Shown: positions 27,101 through 37,216, numbered from the stretch's first letter. The stretch: 64,000 nt of DNA from Polynucleobacter sp. AM-25C3 (GCF_018882335.1 NZ_JACVOS010000007.1:1-64000), one strand, 5' to 3'. Numbers and translations are program-made. The notes: generated from the letters alone by a model not told the origin.

Positions 27101-27131
27101 AAGGCAGAAATTACTTTCTGCCTTTTCTTTT
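27101..27131. terminator. Bidirectional terminator between galU and tusA-like gene
   Basis: A perfect 10-bp stem AAGGCAGAAA/TTTCTGCCTT with a 4-nt loop, followed by TTCTTTTG on the plus strand and by TTTTGT on the minus strand. It can end both valS-galU and alaS-tusA transcripts. Confidence 0.85.
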
Positions 27132-27186
27132 GCACTGAGATTTCTAATGCTTGCATCCAATGCTTGTTTCTAACACTTAAGAAGCC

Positions 27187-27426
27187 TTATCTTCTCCTTA
27201 GGAAGAAGACCAGAACATCACCCTCCGTAGTGCTGGACAAGAGCTCGTTACCAGTCTGCTTAGCGAACGCCGGGAAGTCATGTGCCGCGCCAGAATCCGT
27301 TGCCTTCACCTTCAAGACCTCGCCTGATTGCATCGTGGCTAAGGCTTTCTTAGTACGCAAGATCGGAAGCGGGCAGTTCATACCAATGGCGTCTACTTCG
27401 AGATTAAATTCGATGGTATTACTCAC
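27187..27426 (-). CDS. TusA/SirA family sulfur-carrier protein
   Basis: A 79-residue protein of the TusA (SirA/YeeD) fold. The active cysteine C18 is in the family motif MNCPLPIL. Members pass persulfide sulfur in tRNA thiolation or sulfur oxidation, or take part in molybdenum-cofactor assembly; the exact role cannot be told here. The start is GTG at 27426, overlapping the alaS TGA in the sequence GTGA, so translation is coupled to alaS. The coupling to AlaRS is notable, but similar pairings are common in Burkholderiales. Confidence 0.9.
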   Translation of the reverse strand: MSNTIEFNLEVDAIGMNCPLPILRTKKALATMQSGEVLKVKATDSGAAHDFPAFAKQTGNELLSSTTEGDVLVFFLRRR

Positions 27427-30047
27427 TTAGATGCCACCCACTCTTTAACGCCAGCTAAAGCTGCACCTAGCTTACTTGGATCAGTGCCACCTGCCATTGC
27501 CATCTCTGGCTTACCGCCACCTTTACCGCCCACTTGTTGCGCCACAAAGTTCACCAGATCGCCTGCTTTGACTTTAGCAATCGAATCTGCAGTCACACCA
27601 GCAATCAAGCTCACCTTGTCACCTTGAACTGAAGCCAACACAATTGCTGCAGTCTTCAACTTTGCCTTCAGGGCATCCATGGTCTCGCGCAGTACTTGAG
27701 CATCAGCACCATCCAAACGGACAGCTAATACTTTCAGACCGTTGACATCAATTGCTTGGGTAGCCAACTCATCACCTTGGCTTGCAGCAAACTTAGAGTT
27801 CACTTTATCCAACTCGCGCTCAGCCTGGCGCAAGCTATCTTGCAGTTGCGCAACCCGATTCACCAAATCGCCTGGATGAGTCTTCAGAATCGTGGCAGCT
27901 TCATTAATCTTGTCTTCGAGACCTTGCAGGAAGTTCAATGCGTTTCTGCCAGTGACCGCTTCAACACGACGAATGCCTGCAGCAACGCCGCCTTCAGAAA
28001 CAATCTTCAAGCTACCAATATCGCCAGTGCGACCCACGTGAGTTCCGCCACAGAGTTCTTTAGAGCTGCCGATTTCTAGAACACGCACCTCGTCACCGTA
28101 CTTCTCGCCGAAGAGCATTGTGGCGCCCGTCTTTTGAGCATCATCTAATGACATGACTTTTCCGGAAGTCGCGGTATTGGCCAGGATCTCGGCATTAACA
28201 ATATCTTCCACACGACGAATCTCTGCCGCAGTAATCGGTGCGTTGTGGGTGAAGTCAAAACGGGTTTTGCTAGCATCCACTAAGGAGCCCTTTTGCTGAA
28301 CATGATCGCCCAACACTTCGCGCAATGCTTTGTGCAAAATATGCGTAGCGCTGTGATTGCGCATGGTTTCAGTTCTTTGCTGGGTGTCCACTAAAGCATT
28401 GAGCACATCACCGACTTTCAGCTCGCCTTCCTGTACTTCACCTTGATGACCAAATACATCCGCCTGAATCTTGAAAGTGTCTTCAACCGCAAAGCGCACT
28501 GCTTCATTCCGCAATTCACCCTTGTCGCCAACCTGTCCACCGGACTCCGCATAGAAAGGGGTGTTGTCTAAAACGATTACTGCAGCATCGCCAGCCTTTA
28601 CTGACTGCACAGCAGATCCATCGACATAAAGCGCAGTTACTTTGGCACCATCATGCTTTAAGGTGTCGTAGCCGTGGAACTGGGTCGGCTTGCCGGAATA
28701 CTCCAAACCTTGTGCGACTTTGAACTTACCAGCAGCTCTAGCTTGATCGCGTTGCTTTTGCATTGCCAACTCAAAACCTTCAGCGTCAACCGCCACATCA
28801 CGCTCACGACAAACGTCAGCAGTCAAATCCAATGGGAAACCAAAGGTATCGTGCAAACGGAAAGCGGTTTCACCATCAACGGTCTTAGCACCACCAGCAA
28901 GTGCACCCTCCAAAATTTCCATGCCATTAGCAATAGTCTGAAAGAAGCGCTCTTCCTCTTGCTTAATCACTTCACTCACTTTATCTTTTGCGGCTTGTAA
29001 TTCTGGATAAGCGAGACCCATCTCTTTGACAAGCGCTGGAACGAGTTGATAAAAGAATGGTTTGCGTGCACCCAATTTATAGCCATGACGAATTGCACGA
29101 CGAGTAATGCGACGCAGGACATAGCCACGACCAGCATTACCAGGGATGACGCCATCCACAACAATAAAGCTGCAAGCACGAATGTGGTCGGCAATAACTT
29201 TAAGGGATGGGCTAGTGGGGTCGCAATTCTCACCACCAGCAGCATCCACAGCCTCTTTAGCCGCTTTCAGTAAATTAACAAAAAGGTCGATCTCATAATT
29301 GGAGTGGACGTGTTGCAACACTGCTGCAATACGCTCGAGTCCCATACCAGTATCAACGCTAGGCTTTGGCAGCGGATGCATATTGCCAGCTTCATCGCGA
29401 TTGAACTGCATGAACACGTTGTTCCAGATCTCAATATAGCGATCGCCATCTTCCTCAGGGCTTCCAGGAGGCCCACCAGGAATATGAGGGCCATGATCAT
29501 AGAAAATTTCAGTGCAAGGACCGCACGGACCTGTATCGCCCATCATCCAGAAATTATCTGAAGCGTAACGCGCGCCCTTGTTATCGCCGATGCGAATAAT
29601 GCGCTCAGCAGGTATACCAATTTGCTTATTCCAAATCTCGTAAGCCTCATCATCTTCAGCGTAGACAGTGACGAGCAGTTTTTCTTCGGGAAGCTTAAAG
29701 ACCTCAGTCAATAAGCCCCAAGCAAACTGAATTGCATCTTTCTTGAAGTAATCCCCAAAGGAGAAATTGCCCAACATCTCAAAGAAGGTATGGTGACGGG
29801 CTGTATAGCCAACGTTATCGAGATCGTTATGTTTGCCGCCAGCGCGAATACACTTTTGGGCTGTCGTAGCGCGGTTGTACGGGCGTTTATCGAAACCTAG
29901 AAAAACGTCCTTAAACTGATTCATACCCGCATTGGTAAATAACAAGGTTGGGTCATCTCCCGGCACTACTGGGCTGGAGGGAACAATTTGATGGCCATTT
30001 TGGGCGAAGTAGTCCAGGTATGCCTGGCGAATTTGGGAGACTTTCAT
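27423..30047 (-). CDS. alaS: Alanyl-tRNA synthetase
   Basis: AlaRS charges tRNA-Ala and clears serine and glycine mischarges. The class II catalytic domain occupies the first half ([32 protein letters not shown]). The editing domain carries the zinc motif HSATHILH with the later C and H in [15 protein letters not shown]-terminal coiled coil and a glycine-rich C-Ala domain ([16 protein letters not shown]) complete the 874 residues. No Shine-Dalgarno is seen; a GATAAT hexamer lies 7 nt upstream of the ATG. A TusA-like gene overlaps its end. Confidence 0.98.
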   Translation of the reverse strand: MKVSQIRQAYLDYFAQNGHQIVPSSPVVPGDDPTLLFTNAGMNQFKDVFLGFDKRPYNRATTAQKCIRAGGKHNDLDNVGYTARHHTFFEMLGNFSFGDYFKKDAIQFAWGLLTEVFKLPEEKLLVTVYAEDDEAYEIWNKQIGIPAERIIRIGDNKGARYASDNFWMMGDTGPCGPCTEIFYDHGPHIPGGPPGSPEEDGDRYIEIWNNVFMQFNRDEAGNMHPLPKPSVDTGMGLERIAAVLQHVHSNYEIDLFVNLLKAAKEAVDAAGGENCDPTSPSLKVIADHIRACSFIVVDGVIPGNAGRGYVLRRITRRAIRHGYKLGARKPFFYQLVPALVKEMGLAYPELQAAKDKVSEVIKQEEERFFQTIANGMEILEGALAGGAKTVDGETAFRLHDTFGFPLDLTADVCRERDVAVDAEGFELAMQKQRDQARAAGKFKVAQGLEYSGKPTQFHGYDTLKHDGAKVTALYVDGSAVQSVKAGDAAVIVLDNTPFYAESGGQVGDKGELRNEAVRFAVEDTFKIQADVFGHQGEVQEGELKVGDVLNALVDTQQRTETMRNHSATHILHKALREVLGDHVQQKGSLVDASKTRFDFTHNAPITAAEIRRVEDIVNAEILANTATSGKVMSLDDAQKTGATMLFGEKYGDEVRVLEIGSSKELCGGTHVGRTGDIGSLKIVSEGGVAAGIRRVEAVTGRNALNFLQGLEDKINEAATILKTHPGDLVNRVAQLQDSLRQAERELDKVNSKFAASQGDELATQAIDVNGLKVLAVRLDGADAQVLRETMDALKAKLKTAAIVLASVQGDKVSLIAGVTADSIAKVKAGDLVNFVAQQVGGKGGGKPEMAMAGGTDPSKLGAALAGVKEWVASK

Positions 30048-30054
30048 GCGAATA

Positions 30055-30060
30055 ATTATC
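30055..30060 (-). promoter_or_regulatory. Candidate -10 immediately upstream of alaS
   Basis: GATAAT (5 of 6 consensus) on the minus strand is 7 nt from the alaS ATG, and no ribosome site is visible. This predicts a leaderless alaS mRNA. The -35 is weak. Confidence 0.4.
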
Positions 30061-30172
30061 GCATTGGCACTAGTCGGGGGAAAACCCTAGGAAAACCTAC
30101 GCTATCCTGCCTTACAATCCCGTAACATTAATAAATAGATCGACATGCAAGTCGATACACAAGGAGTTCAAC

Positions 30173-30631
30173 TTGAAAATTCGCAATCAACGGGATTTTG
30201 GCGCCGGAATCATGTACATGGTTATTGGCCTATTCTTCTCAATTGTCGCCATGCAATACCCCATGGGTACTGCGGCCAAAATGGGTCCTGGCTACTTCCC
30301 CTTCTTCCTCGGCCTTCTGATGACCTTCCTGGGTCTCTTGGTTCTTGTGAAGTCCTTGGGTGCCAAGGCTGCTATTGAAAGTATCCCCAAATTCCATTGG
30401 CGCATTATTGCCTTAATTACTGGCTCCGTAGTCCTCTACGGCATCCTCCTGCCAACCATGGGCTTCATTGTGGCCGTGTTTGTGCTGGTGTTTATGTCAG
30501 CTAGCGCTAGTCATGAATTTCACTGGAAGGGCACATTAATTAATGCCACCTTCCTAGTTGTCTTTACCTACTCGGTATTCGTATTGGGACTAAAGCTTCA
30601 GTTCCCATTACTGCCTTTCTTTCTTCAATAA
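30173..30631 (+). CDS. tctB: Tripartite tricarboxylate transporter TctB subunit
   Basis: The small membrane subunit of a TTT-family secondary transporter, 152 residues with four hydrophobic segments (about 10-30, 42-62, 78-112 and 122-145). The TTG start is supported by AAGGAG (30161-30166) six bases upstream; no ATG fits. TctB precedes TctA by 19 nt. In the intact system a periplasmic TctC protein delivers citrate or other carboxylates to TctA/TctB, but no tctC is adjacent. Confidence 0.92.
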   Translation: MKIRNQRDFGAGIMYMVIGLFFSIVAMQYPMGTAAKMGPGYFPFFLGLLMTFLGLLVLVKSLGAKAAIESIPKFHWRIIALITGSVVLYGILLPTMGFIVAVFVLVFMSASASHEFHWKGTLINATFLVVFTYSVFVLGLKLQFPLLPFFLQ

Positions 30632-30650
30632 CGAACCGGGATACTAAAAA

Positions 30651-32156
30651 ATGGACTTATTTACTAATTTAGCCCTCGGTTTCGATACCGCATTTACCTT
30701 ACAAAACCTCCTCTACTGCTTTATTGGTTGTATTTTAGGGACCTTAATTGGTGTTTTGCCTGGCCTAGGCCCTATCGCTACGATCGCGATGTTGTTGCCA
30801 GCGACCTACGCATTGCCTCCAATTGCCGCCTTAATTATGTTGGCAGGCATTTACTATGGCTCACAGTACGGTGGTTCAACTACCGCTATTTTGCTCAATA
30901 TCCCAGGGGAAACGTCCTCGGTAGTCACGGCAATTGATGGCTACCAAATGGCTAGAAATGGTCGAGCTGGCGTAGCCCTCTTTACTGCGGGTATGGGTTC
31001 ATTCTTTGCTGGTTGCGTAGCCACCTTGGTGTTGGCAGCATTTGCAGCACCACTCTCTCAACTGGCATTTAAGTTTGGTCCTGCCGAGTATTTCTCCCTA
31101 ATGGTATTAGGGTTAATTGGTGCGGTTGTTCTAGCATCAGGCTCTTTGATCAAAGCAATAGGCATGATCATCCTCGGTCTATTGATGGGCTTGATTGGTA
31201 CCGATGTGAACTCTGGCGTATCACGCTACGCGTTTGATATCCCCGAGTTGAGTGACGGCATTGGTTTCGTAGCCGTAGCAATGGGTGTATTTGGCTTCGC
31301 TGAAATCATGGGTAACCTTGAGAAAAAAGGTGAGGATGAGGGCTTCTTGAACAAGATGACCACCATGATGCCAACCAAAGAGGATGTGAAGCGCATGATT
31401 CCATCGATCTTGCGCGGCACAACCATTGGCTCTGTTTTGGGCATCTTGCCAGGTGGCGGTGCAGCCTTGGCTGCCTTTGGCGCCTACTCAGTTGAGAAGA
31501 AATCCTCCAAGTACAGCCATGAGTTTGGTAAGGGTGCGATTGAAGGTGTTGCAGGTCCTGAAGCAGCCAATAATGCTGCAGCTCAAACCTCATTCATTCC
31601 ATTGCTTACCTTAGGTATCCCACCAAATGCTGTGATGGCTTTGATGGTTGGCGCAATGACGATTCACAATATTCAGCCGGGTCCACAGGTAATGACCAGC
31701 AACCCAGCCTTGTTCTGGGGTCTGATCGCCTCCATGTGGATTGGTAACGTGATGTTGATTCTCTTGAACTTGCCGCTCATTGGTATCTGGGTAAAGCTCT
31801 TGAAGATTCCGTATCGCTTTATGTACCCTGCTATTTTGGTGTTCTGCTGTATCGGCGTATACACCGTTAACAACGCTGTTTTTGACGTTTATGTCACTGC
31901 AGCCTTTGGCTTAATTGGTTACCTTTTCTTCAAACTCGGTTGCGAACCTCCTCCATTGCTGCTCGGTTTCGTACTTGGACCAATGATGGAAGAGAACTTC
32001 CGCCGCGCCCTATTGTTATCCCGCGGTGATTTCACAACCTTCTTAACCCGCCCATTGTCTTTAGGCTTGCTCATCGCAGCAGCCCTCTTGGTGGTGATCG
32101 TGGCATTGCCAGCCGTTAAGAAAACCCGTGAAGAGGCTTTTGCCGAAGAGGATTAA
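30651..32156 (+). CDS. tctA: Tripartite tricarboxylate transporter TctA subunit
   Basis: The large permease subunit, 501 residues with about 11-12 membrane segments. The family signature GVLPGLGPIATIAMLLP is at residues 38-54, and its inverted repeat GILPGGGAALAAFGAYSVEK with GKGAIEGVAGPEAANNAA follows near the middle. It works with TctB and a separate periplasmic binding protein to import carboxylates using a cation gradient. The substrate is not predictable from sequence. An intrinsic terminator follows directly. Confidence 0.95.
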   Translation: MDLFTNLALGFDTAFTLQNLLYCFIGCILGTLIGVLPGLGPIATIAMLLPATYALPPIAALIMLAGIYYGSQYGGSTTAILLNIPGETSSVVTAIDGYQMARNGRAGVALFTAGMGSFFAGCVATLVLAAFAAPLSQLAFKFGPAEYFSLMVLGLIGAVVLASGSLIKAIGMIILGLLMGLIGTDVNSGVSRYAFDIPELSDGIGFVAVAMGVFGFAEIMGNLEKKGEDEGFLNKMTTMMPTKEDVKRMIPSILRGTTIGSVLGILPGGGAALAAFGAYSVEKKSSKYSHEFGKGAIEGVAGPEAANNAAAQTSFIPLLTLGIPPNAVMALMVGAMTIHNIQPGPQVMTSNPALFWGLIASMWIGNVMLILLNLPLIGIWVKLLKIPYRFMYPAILVFCCIGVYTVNNAVFDVYVTAAFGLIGYLFFKLGCEPPPLLLGFVLGPMMEENFRRALLLSRGDFTTFLTRPLSLGLLIAAALLVVIVALPAVKKTREEAFAEED

Positions 32157-32178
32157 TACCCCTGCCTTCACTAGAACG

Positions 32179-32208
32179 AGCCCGCAACAGTTTGCGGGCT
32201 TTTTTCTT
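32179..32208 (+). terminator. Terminator after tctBA
   Basis: A perfect 9-bp stem AGCCCGCAA/TTGCGGGCT with a 4-nt loop is followed by six T residues and CTTT. It stands only 20 bases before the candidate glnS -10 element. Confidence 0.9.
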
Positions 32209-32227
32209 TATGGGCGGGGCTTTTCTC

Positions 32228-32233
32228 TACAAT
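32228..32233 (+). promoter_or_regulatory. Candidate -10 immediately upstream of glnS
   Basis: TACAAT is followed by 6 nt and then the glnS ATG. No Shine-Dalgarno sequence lies between the tctA terminator and the ATG, so a leaderless transcript is predicted. The -35 is weak. Confidence 0.45.
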
Positions 32234-32239
32234 GAGCCC

Positions 32240-34012
32240 ATGTCCCAAGATAGCAAACCATCCAAATCGCCTGCCGGCACTATTGCCGAGCCCTCTAACT
32301 TTTTGCGCCAGATCATCGATCATGACCTGGCGAGTGGCGCTTACCAGAACCGCAGCAACCGAGAGGGTGAATCTATTCCCTCCATCATTACGCGCTTTCC
32401 ACCAGAACCCAATGGCTATTTACACATTGGTCATGCAAAAAGCATCTGCCTGAACTTTGGCTTAGCAGCGGATTACAACAATCAAGCGGGTGGTGCTCGT
32501 TGTAATATGCGCCTGGATGACACCAATCCAGTAAAAGAAGATATTGAATACGCTGACAGTATTTTGGATGCAGTCAAATGGCTTGGCTTTGATTGGGGTA
32601 CACATCTTTATCACGCGAGTGATTACTTTGATGAGCTCTACAAATTTGCAGAACTATTGATTGAGAATGGCAAAGCTTATGTCGATAGCCAAAGTGCGGA
32701 TGACATTCACACTAATCGTGGCAACTTTGGTCAGGCTGGAAAAAATAGTTCTTACCGCGATCGGACTCCTGATGACAATCTCGCACTCTTTCGTGAGATG
32801 CGTGATGGAAAATACAAAGATGGCGAACATGTTCTGCGCCTGAAGATTGATATGGCGCATCCGAACATTGTGATGCGCGATCCTGTGGTCTATCGCATTC
32901 GCCACACTGATCATCATCGCACTGGCAGTAAGTGGTGTATCTATCCTTTGTATGATTTCACGCACTGTATTTCAGATGCACTAGAAAATGTTTCACACTC
33001 TATTTGCACTCTCGAATTTGAAAACAATCGCCCACTCTACGATTGGATCGTCAATGCTTTGGCCGAGCTGGGAATCTTCAAAAACCCTGTTCCACATCAG
33101 TATGAATTCGCCCGCCTGAACTTAACTTACACCCTCACCAGCAAGCGCAAGCTACTGCAATTAGTAGAAGAAAAACATGTGGATGGCTGGGACGACCCAC
33201 GCATGCCAACTATTGTCGGTATTCGTCGCAGGGGTTATACGCCTGAGAGTGTTCGCTTGTTTTGCGAGCGCATTGGTGTTTCTAAGGCCGATAGCTGGAT
33301 TGATATGAGCACCCTAGATCAAGCCTTACGCGATGACCTAGAAGCTAAGGCGCCTCGGGCTACTGCGGTTCTCAAGCCGCTCAAGCTAGTGATTGAAAAC
33401 TTTGATACATCGGCCAGCGAGCCTTGCTCGGCGCCGCGCCATCCACAGCACCCCGAGTGGGGTAATCGTGAGCTTCATTTTACAAAAGAATTGTGGATTG
33501 AAGAAGATGACTTCATGAAAGAACCGATTAAAGGTTTCTTCAGACTCTATCCACCGATTGGCGATCAGCCCGGTGGACGTGTACGCTTGCGTCATGGCTT
33601 TGTGATTGAATGCACCGGCTTTGAAGTAGACGCCAATGGCAATGTGACTCAAGTGAATGCCACCCACTTTGCTGATAGCAAGAGCGGAACCCCTGGCTCA
33701 AATAATTACAAAGTTAAGGGAAATATTCATTGGGTAAGCGCAGCAGAGGCGGTGCCTGCACAAGTACGCCTCTATGATCACTTGTTCAGCGACCCGTATC
33801 CCGATAGCGGTGATAAGAATTTCTTAGATGCGATTAATCCGAATTCAAAGCAAACGATTACTGCGTACTTAGAGCCTTGTATGAAAGATACTAAAGCTGA
33901 AGAACGCTTTCAGTTTGAGCGCCACGGTTATTTTGTTGCCGACCAAAATGATTCAACGCCTGGCAAGCCAGTGTTTAATCGTACAGTTGGCCTTAAGGAT
34001 TCTTGGAAATAG
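32240..34012 (+). CDS. glnS: Glutaminyl-tRNA synthetase
   Basis: GlnRS charges tRNA-Gln directly, so the organism does not depend only on transamidation. Class I signatures are FPPEPNGYLHIGHAKSICL (HIGH) and the degenerate KMSKS-like LTSKRKLL; the C-terminal beta-barrel anticodon domains follow. ATG at 32240 (MSQDSKPS) gives 590 residues. In-frame upstream codons fall inside the tctA terminator hairpin and are rejected. Its last 20 bases overlap the convergent epimerase-family gene. Confidence 0.96.
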   Translation: MSQDSKPSKSPAGTIAEPSNFLRQIIDHDLASGAYQNRSNREGESIPSIITRFPPEPNGYLHIGHAKSICLNFGLAADYNNQAGGARCNMRLDDTNPVKEDIEYADSILDAVKWLGFDWGTHLYHASDYFDELYKFAELLIENGKAYVDSQSADDIHTNRGNFGQAGKNSSYRDRTPDDNLALFREMRDGKYKDGEHVLRLKIDMAHPNIVMRDPVVYRIRHTDHHRTGSKWCIYPLYDFTHCISDALENVSHSICTLEFENNRPLYDWIVNALAELGIFKNPVPHQYEFARLNLTYTLTSKRKLLQLVEEKHVDGWDDPRMPTIVGIRRRGYTPESVRLFCERIGVSKADSWIDMSTLDQALRDDLEAKAPRATAVLKPLKLVIENFDTSASEPCSAPRHPQHPEWGNRELHFTKELWIEEDDFMKEPIKGFFRLYPPIGDQPGGRVRLRHGFVIECTGFEVDANGNVTQVNATHFADSKSGTPGSNNYKVKGNIHWVSAAEAVPAQVRLYDHLFSDPYPDSGDKNFLDAINPNSKQTITAYLEPCMKDTKAEERFQFERHGYFVADQNDSTPGKPVFNRTVGLKDSWK

Positions 34013-34880
34013 TTTTCAGAAACTCTGCCACGCTGGGATAGCGTAGTGGGGTTTTTAATTCTCTTAGTCGCGCATTCGTTACACGCCGTGACTCCCGCAT
34101 AAAAGACCAGAGCATCGGAGATACGATTTTCTCCAACTGCGCAGCCGGCAATCTTGGTGGTCGCTCCAAACCAAATGCATCCGCTACTTTATCAAAGTAA
34201 TCACCCATTTTGGTTTCACCACCATCACAGGCATTAATTACGCGCTGTGGTTTACCGTGATACACGGCCGCACACACAAGCCTTGCCAAATCATCGCTTT
34301 GGATGTGATTCGAGTACGCATCTTCGGTCGAAATTAAAGCGGGTGTTCCAGCCTGAATCCGATCAACCGGCAATCGGTCTGCAGCATAAATACCCGGGAC
34401 ACGGAGGATGGTGAGGACTACCCCATGAGCTGGCGCCCATAGACGTAGGCAATCTTCTGCATCTACCCGTCGCTTAGCTCGCTCGCTTTGAGGGTTAACT
34501 GGGGTGACCTCACTCACCCTGCCTCCCGCATGATCCCCGTAGACGCCAGTCGTACTCACATAAATCAGGCGCCTGACGGTGCCAGAGCCTTGGGCTAAAA
34601 TTCGGAGGAGGTTGCGAGTTCGGCAATCACGATGACCTGCATTTTGGGGTGGTGCTAAGTGAATCACGGTTTCTGCTAATCCACTCAAACGCCACAAGCT
34701 ATCGGACTTATCCAGATCCCCCAAAATCGGAATCGCGCCAACCGCTCTCAAGTCCTGAAAACGTGTTTTCTGGGAAGTTAAGGCGTAGACGCGGCAAGTT
34801 TTCGTAAGTTGCTTGGCAACGCGAAGGCCAATATCACCACAGCCGATGATCAGGATTCGAGATTTACCAAAAGATTGCAT
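33993..34880 (-). CDS. NAD(P)-dependent epimerase/dehydratase family protein
   Basis: An extended short-chain dehydrogenase-type protein of 295 residues. The Rossmann motif is degenerate, GCGDIGLRVA (about residues 13-22), as in the YeeZ group, and the later YVSTTGVYGDHAG resembles the active-site serine/tyrosine region. The substrate is unknown. It is divergent from the Fe-S reductase gene, and its end overlaps glnS by 20 bp in opposite orientation. A TACGAT hexamer 7 nt before the ATG may be its -10. Confidence 0.85.
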   Translation of the reverse strand: MQSFGKSRILIIGCGDIGLRVAKQLTKTCRVYALTSQKTRFQDLRAVGAIPILGDLDKSDSLWRLSGLAETVIHLAPPQNAGHRDCRTRNLLRILAQGSGTVRRLIYVSTTGVYGDHAGGRVSEVTPVNPQSERAKRRVDAEDCLRLWAPAHGVVLTILRVPGIYAADRLPVDRIQAGTPALISTEDAYSNHIQSDDLARLVCAAVYHGKPQRVINACDGGETKMGDYFDKVADAFGLERPPRLPAAQLEKIVSPMLWSFMRESRRVTNARLRELKTPLRYPSVAEFLKTISKNP

Positions 34881-34887
34881 AGGTCAC

Positions 34888-34893
34888 ATCGTA
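34888..34893 (-). promoter_or_regulatory. Candidate -10 upstream of the epimerase-family gene
   Basis: TACGAT on the minus strand lies 7 nt before the ATG at 34880, and no Shine-Dalgarno is present. It matches consensus at 4 of 6 positions. Confidence 0.3.
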
Positions 34894-34916
34894 ACGATTT
34901 ATTGAAAGGAATGAGA

Positions 34917-35957
34917 GTGTCTTACCAAGTCACGCTCAAAGCGAGCGGCAAACAATTTACTGTCCAAAAGGATGAGACCCTCTTAGAGGCCGCCCTCCAG
35001 CAGGGCATCACCCTCCCTTATGGCTGTAAAAACGGTGCCTGCGGCTCCTGTAAAGGAAAGATCCTAGAAGGTCGGGTAGAGCATGGCCAGCATAGTGCGG
35101 CCGCCCTCAGCCCAGCCGATGAAGCGGCGGGTAGCACCTTATTTTGCTGCGCCCATGCCAAATCCGATCTCCTGATTGAAGCGCGTGAAGTTCAAGGTGC
35201 CGGGGATATCGCAATTCGTAAGGTGCCTTGTCGCGTGAATTCGATTTCAAAACCCAGTGAGGATGTGGCGATTCTGAAGTTGCAATTGCCAGCAACCGAA
35301 CGTTTTCAATTTCTGGCTGGTCAATATTTAGAATTTCTGCTGAAAGATGGTCATCGCCGCGCCTACTCGATTGCGAACGCACCCGATCAAGAAGGTCCAA
35401 TGGAGTTGCACATTCGCCATCTACCAGGCGGACTATTCACCGATTTTGTCTTTGGTGCAAAAGAACCAGCCCTCAAAGAAAAAGATATTCTGCGTTTCGA
35501 AGGGCCGTTAGGCAGCTTTTTCTTAAGGAAAGGCTCCAAGAAACCGATTATTTTTGTTGCTGCAGGTACTGGCTTTGCGCCCATCAAATCGATTGTTGAA
35601 CAGATGCAGTTTAAAAAAATTCAGCGCCCGATTCATCTGTACTGGGGTGGACGTCGCCCGAGCGACCTCTATCTCGACACTCTCTGCCGGTCCTGGGCGA
35701 AAGAAATTCCAGAATTTAAATACATCCCCGTGATCTCAGATGCACTCCCAACTGATCAGTGGAGTGGCCGTACGGGCTTTGTTCACCAAGCCGTCATTGC
35801 CGACCACGCTGACATGGGCAACTTCCAGGTGTACGCCTGTGGCGCCCCTGTCATGGTCAACGCAGCCCGCCAGGACTTTTCATCTCACTGTCATTTGCCT
35901 GAGGAAGAATTCTATGCAGACTCCTTTACCAGTGCTGCTGACCTCGCAACGAACTAA
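34917..35957 (+). CDS. Ferredoxin-flavodoxin-type NAD(P)H reductase with N-terminal [2Fe-2S]
   Basis: The 346-residue protein joins a plant-type ferredoxin domain (cysteines in CKNGACGSCKG and FCCAHA, about residues 36-80) to an FAD domain (RRAYSIANAP) and an NAD domain (FVAAGTGFAPIKSIVEQM). It passes electrons from NAD(P)H through FAD to an iron-sulfur cluster. It resembles proteins labelled CDP-6-deoxy-glucoseen reductase, and also oxygenase reductases and phenol-hydroxylase reductases; no deoxysugar genes are nearby, so the sugar role is doubtful. The GTG start at 34917 is chosen because AAAGGA lies six bases upstream. Confidence 0.9.
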   Translation: MSYQVTLKASGKQFTVQKDETLLEAALQQGITLPYGCKNGACGSCKGKILEGRVEHGQHSAAALSPADEAAGSTLFCCAHAKSDLLIEAREVQGAGDIAIRKVPCRVNSISKPSEDVAILKLQLPATERFQFLAGQYLEFLLKDGHRRAYSIANAPDQEGPMELHIRHLPGGLFTDFVFGAKEPALKEKDILRFEGPLGSFFLRKGSKKPIIFVAAGTGFAPIKSIVEQMQFKKIQRPIHLYWGGRRPSDLYLDTLCRSWAKEIPEFKYIPVISDALPTDQWSGRTGFVHQAVIADHADMGNFQVYACGAPVMVNAARQDFSSHCHLPEEEFYADSFTSAADLATN

Positions 35958-36000
35958 GCCTGATAATAGAAACCTGATTTGATCTCACCAAGCAAACAAC

Positions 36001-37194
36001 ATGAATAAGCCAGCCCAATCCGTAGATGCCCACTCCGTGATGTTTATTACCCCACGACCTGAACTGGTCATGGTTGAGGGTAATGGCTCATGGCTTACCG
36101 ATAACAATGGCAAGCGCTACTTGGATTTCTTGCAAGGCTGGGCAGTGAACTGTCTCGGCCACAGCAATCCAGGCATGATTGAGGCACTCAATGCGCAAGC
36201 AAAGAAACTGATTAATCCGAGTCCAGCGTTTTATAACGAGCCAATGATTCGCTTATCAAACCTATTGACGGAGAACAGCTGCTTCAATAAGGTTTTCTTT
36301 GCTAACAGCGGTGCAGAAGCCAATGAAGGCGCAATTAAATTAGCGCGTAAATGGGGACAGCTCAATAAATCTGGCGCCTTTGAAATAATCACCTTTGATC
36401 ACAGTTTTCATGGTCGTACCCTAGCTACCATGAGCGCCTCTGGTAAGCCGGGTTGGGACACCATGTTTGCCCCACAAGTTCCTGGTTTTCCAAAGGCAGA
36501 CTTAAATGATTTAGAGTCCGTAAAAAAACTGGTCACCGATAAAACAGTTGCAGTAATGCTCGAGCCTGTTCAAGGTGAAGGCGGCGTGATTCCAGTAACA
36601 AAAGAATTTATGCAAAGCTTGCGCAAGTTCACCAATGAAAACAATATTCTCTTGATCGTTGATGAAGTGCAGGCTGGCTGTGGCCGTACCGGCACACTAT
36701 TTGCATACCAGCACTATGGCATTGAGCCAGATATCATGACTTTGGGTAAAGGCATTGGTGGTGGCGTTCCTTTGGCTGCATTGATGGCGACTGATGCTGT
36801 GGCTTGTTTTGTGCCCGGAGATCAAGGTGGCACCTATAACGGCAACCCGCTCATGACTGCAGTGGGCATTAGCGTCATTGAGCAACTCTTGGCGCCAGGT
36901 TTCTTAGAGTCTGTTCGTACAAAAGGTGAATTACTTAGCAAAGAACTGCTTTCCATCTCCGCAGAATTTAATCTAGCTGGTGAGCGTGGCGAAGGACTAT
37001 TGCGCGCCCTGATGCTCAGCAGTGACATTGGCGGAAAGTTAGTTGAACTAGCGCGCGATAGAACTCCAGAAGGTTTGCTAATTAACTCACCAAGACCCAA
37101 TCTGTTGCGCTTTATGCCAGCACTCAATGTCGCCGATGATGAAATCCGTCAGATGTGCAACATCTTGAGAGAGTTACTCAAGCAAGTCGTCTAA
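36001..37194 (+). CDS. argD: Acetylornithine/succinyldiaminopimelate-type aminotransferase
   Basis: A class III PLP-dependent aminotransferase of 397 residues. The PLP lysine lies in LGKGIGGGVPLAA, preceded by the aspartate in LLIVDEVQAGCGRTG, and NSGAEANEGAIKLARKWG binds phosphate. The sequence fits ArgD, which makes N-acetylornithine in arginine synthesis and often doubles in lysine synthesis. The gene stands alone, while argF and argG are near 54-56 kb. No strong ribosome site is visible. A terminator follows. Confidence 0.93.
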   Translation: MNKPAQSVDAHSVMFITPRPELVMVEGNGSWLTDNNGKRYLDFLQGWAVNCLGHSNPGMIEALNAQAKKLINPSPAFYNEPMIRLSNLLTENSCFNKVFFANSGAEANEGAIKLARKWGQLNKSGAFEIITFDHSFHGRTLATMSASGKPGWDTMFAPQVPGFPKADLNDLESVKKLVTDKTVAVMLEPVQGEGGVIPVTKEFMQSLRKFTNENNILLIVDEVQAGCGRTGTLFAYQHYGIEPDIMTLGKGIGGGVPLAALMATDAVACFVPGDQGGTYNGNPLMTAVGISVIEQLLAPGFLESVRTKGELLSKELLSISAEFNLAGERGEGLLRALMLSSDIGGKLVELARDRTPEGLLINSPRPNLLRFMPALNVADDEIRQMCNILRELLKQVV

Positions 37195-37216
37195 AAACAT
37201 TAAGCTTGAATGCAAT

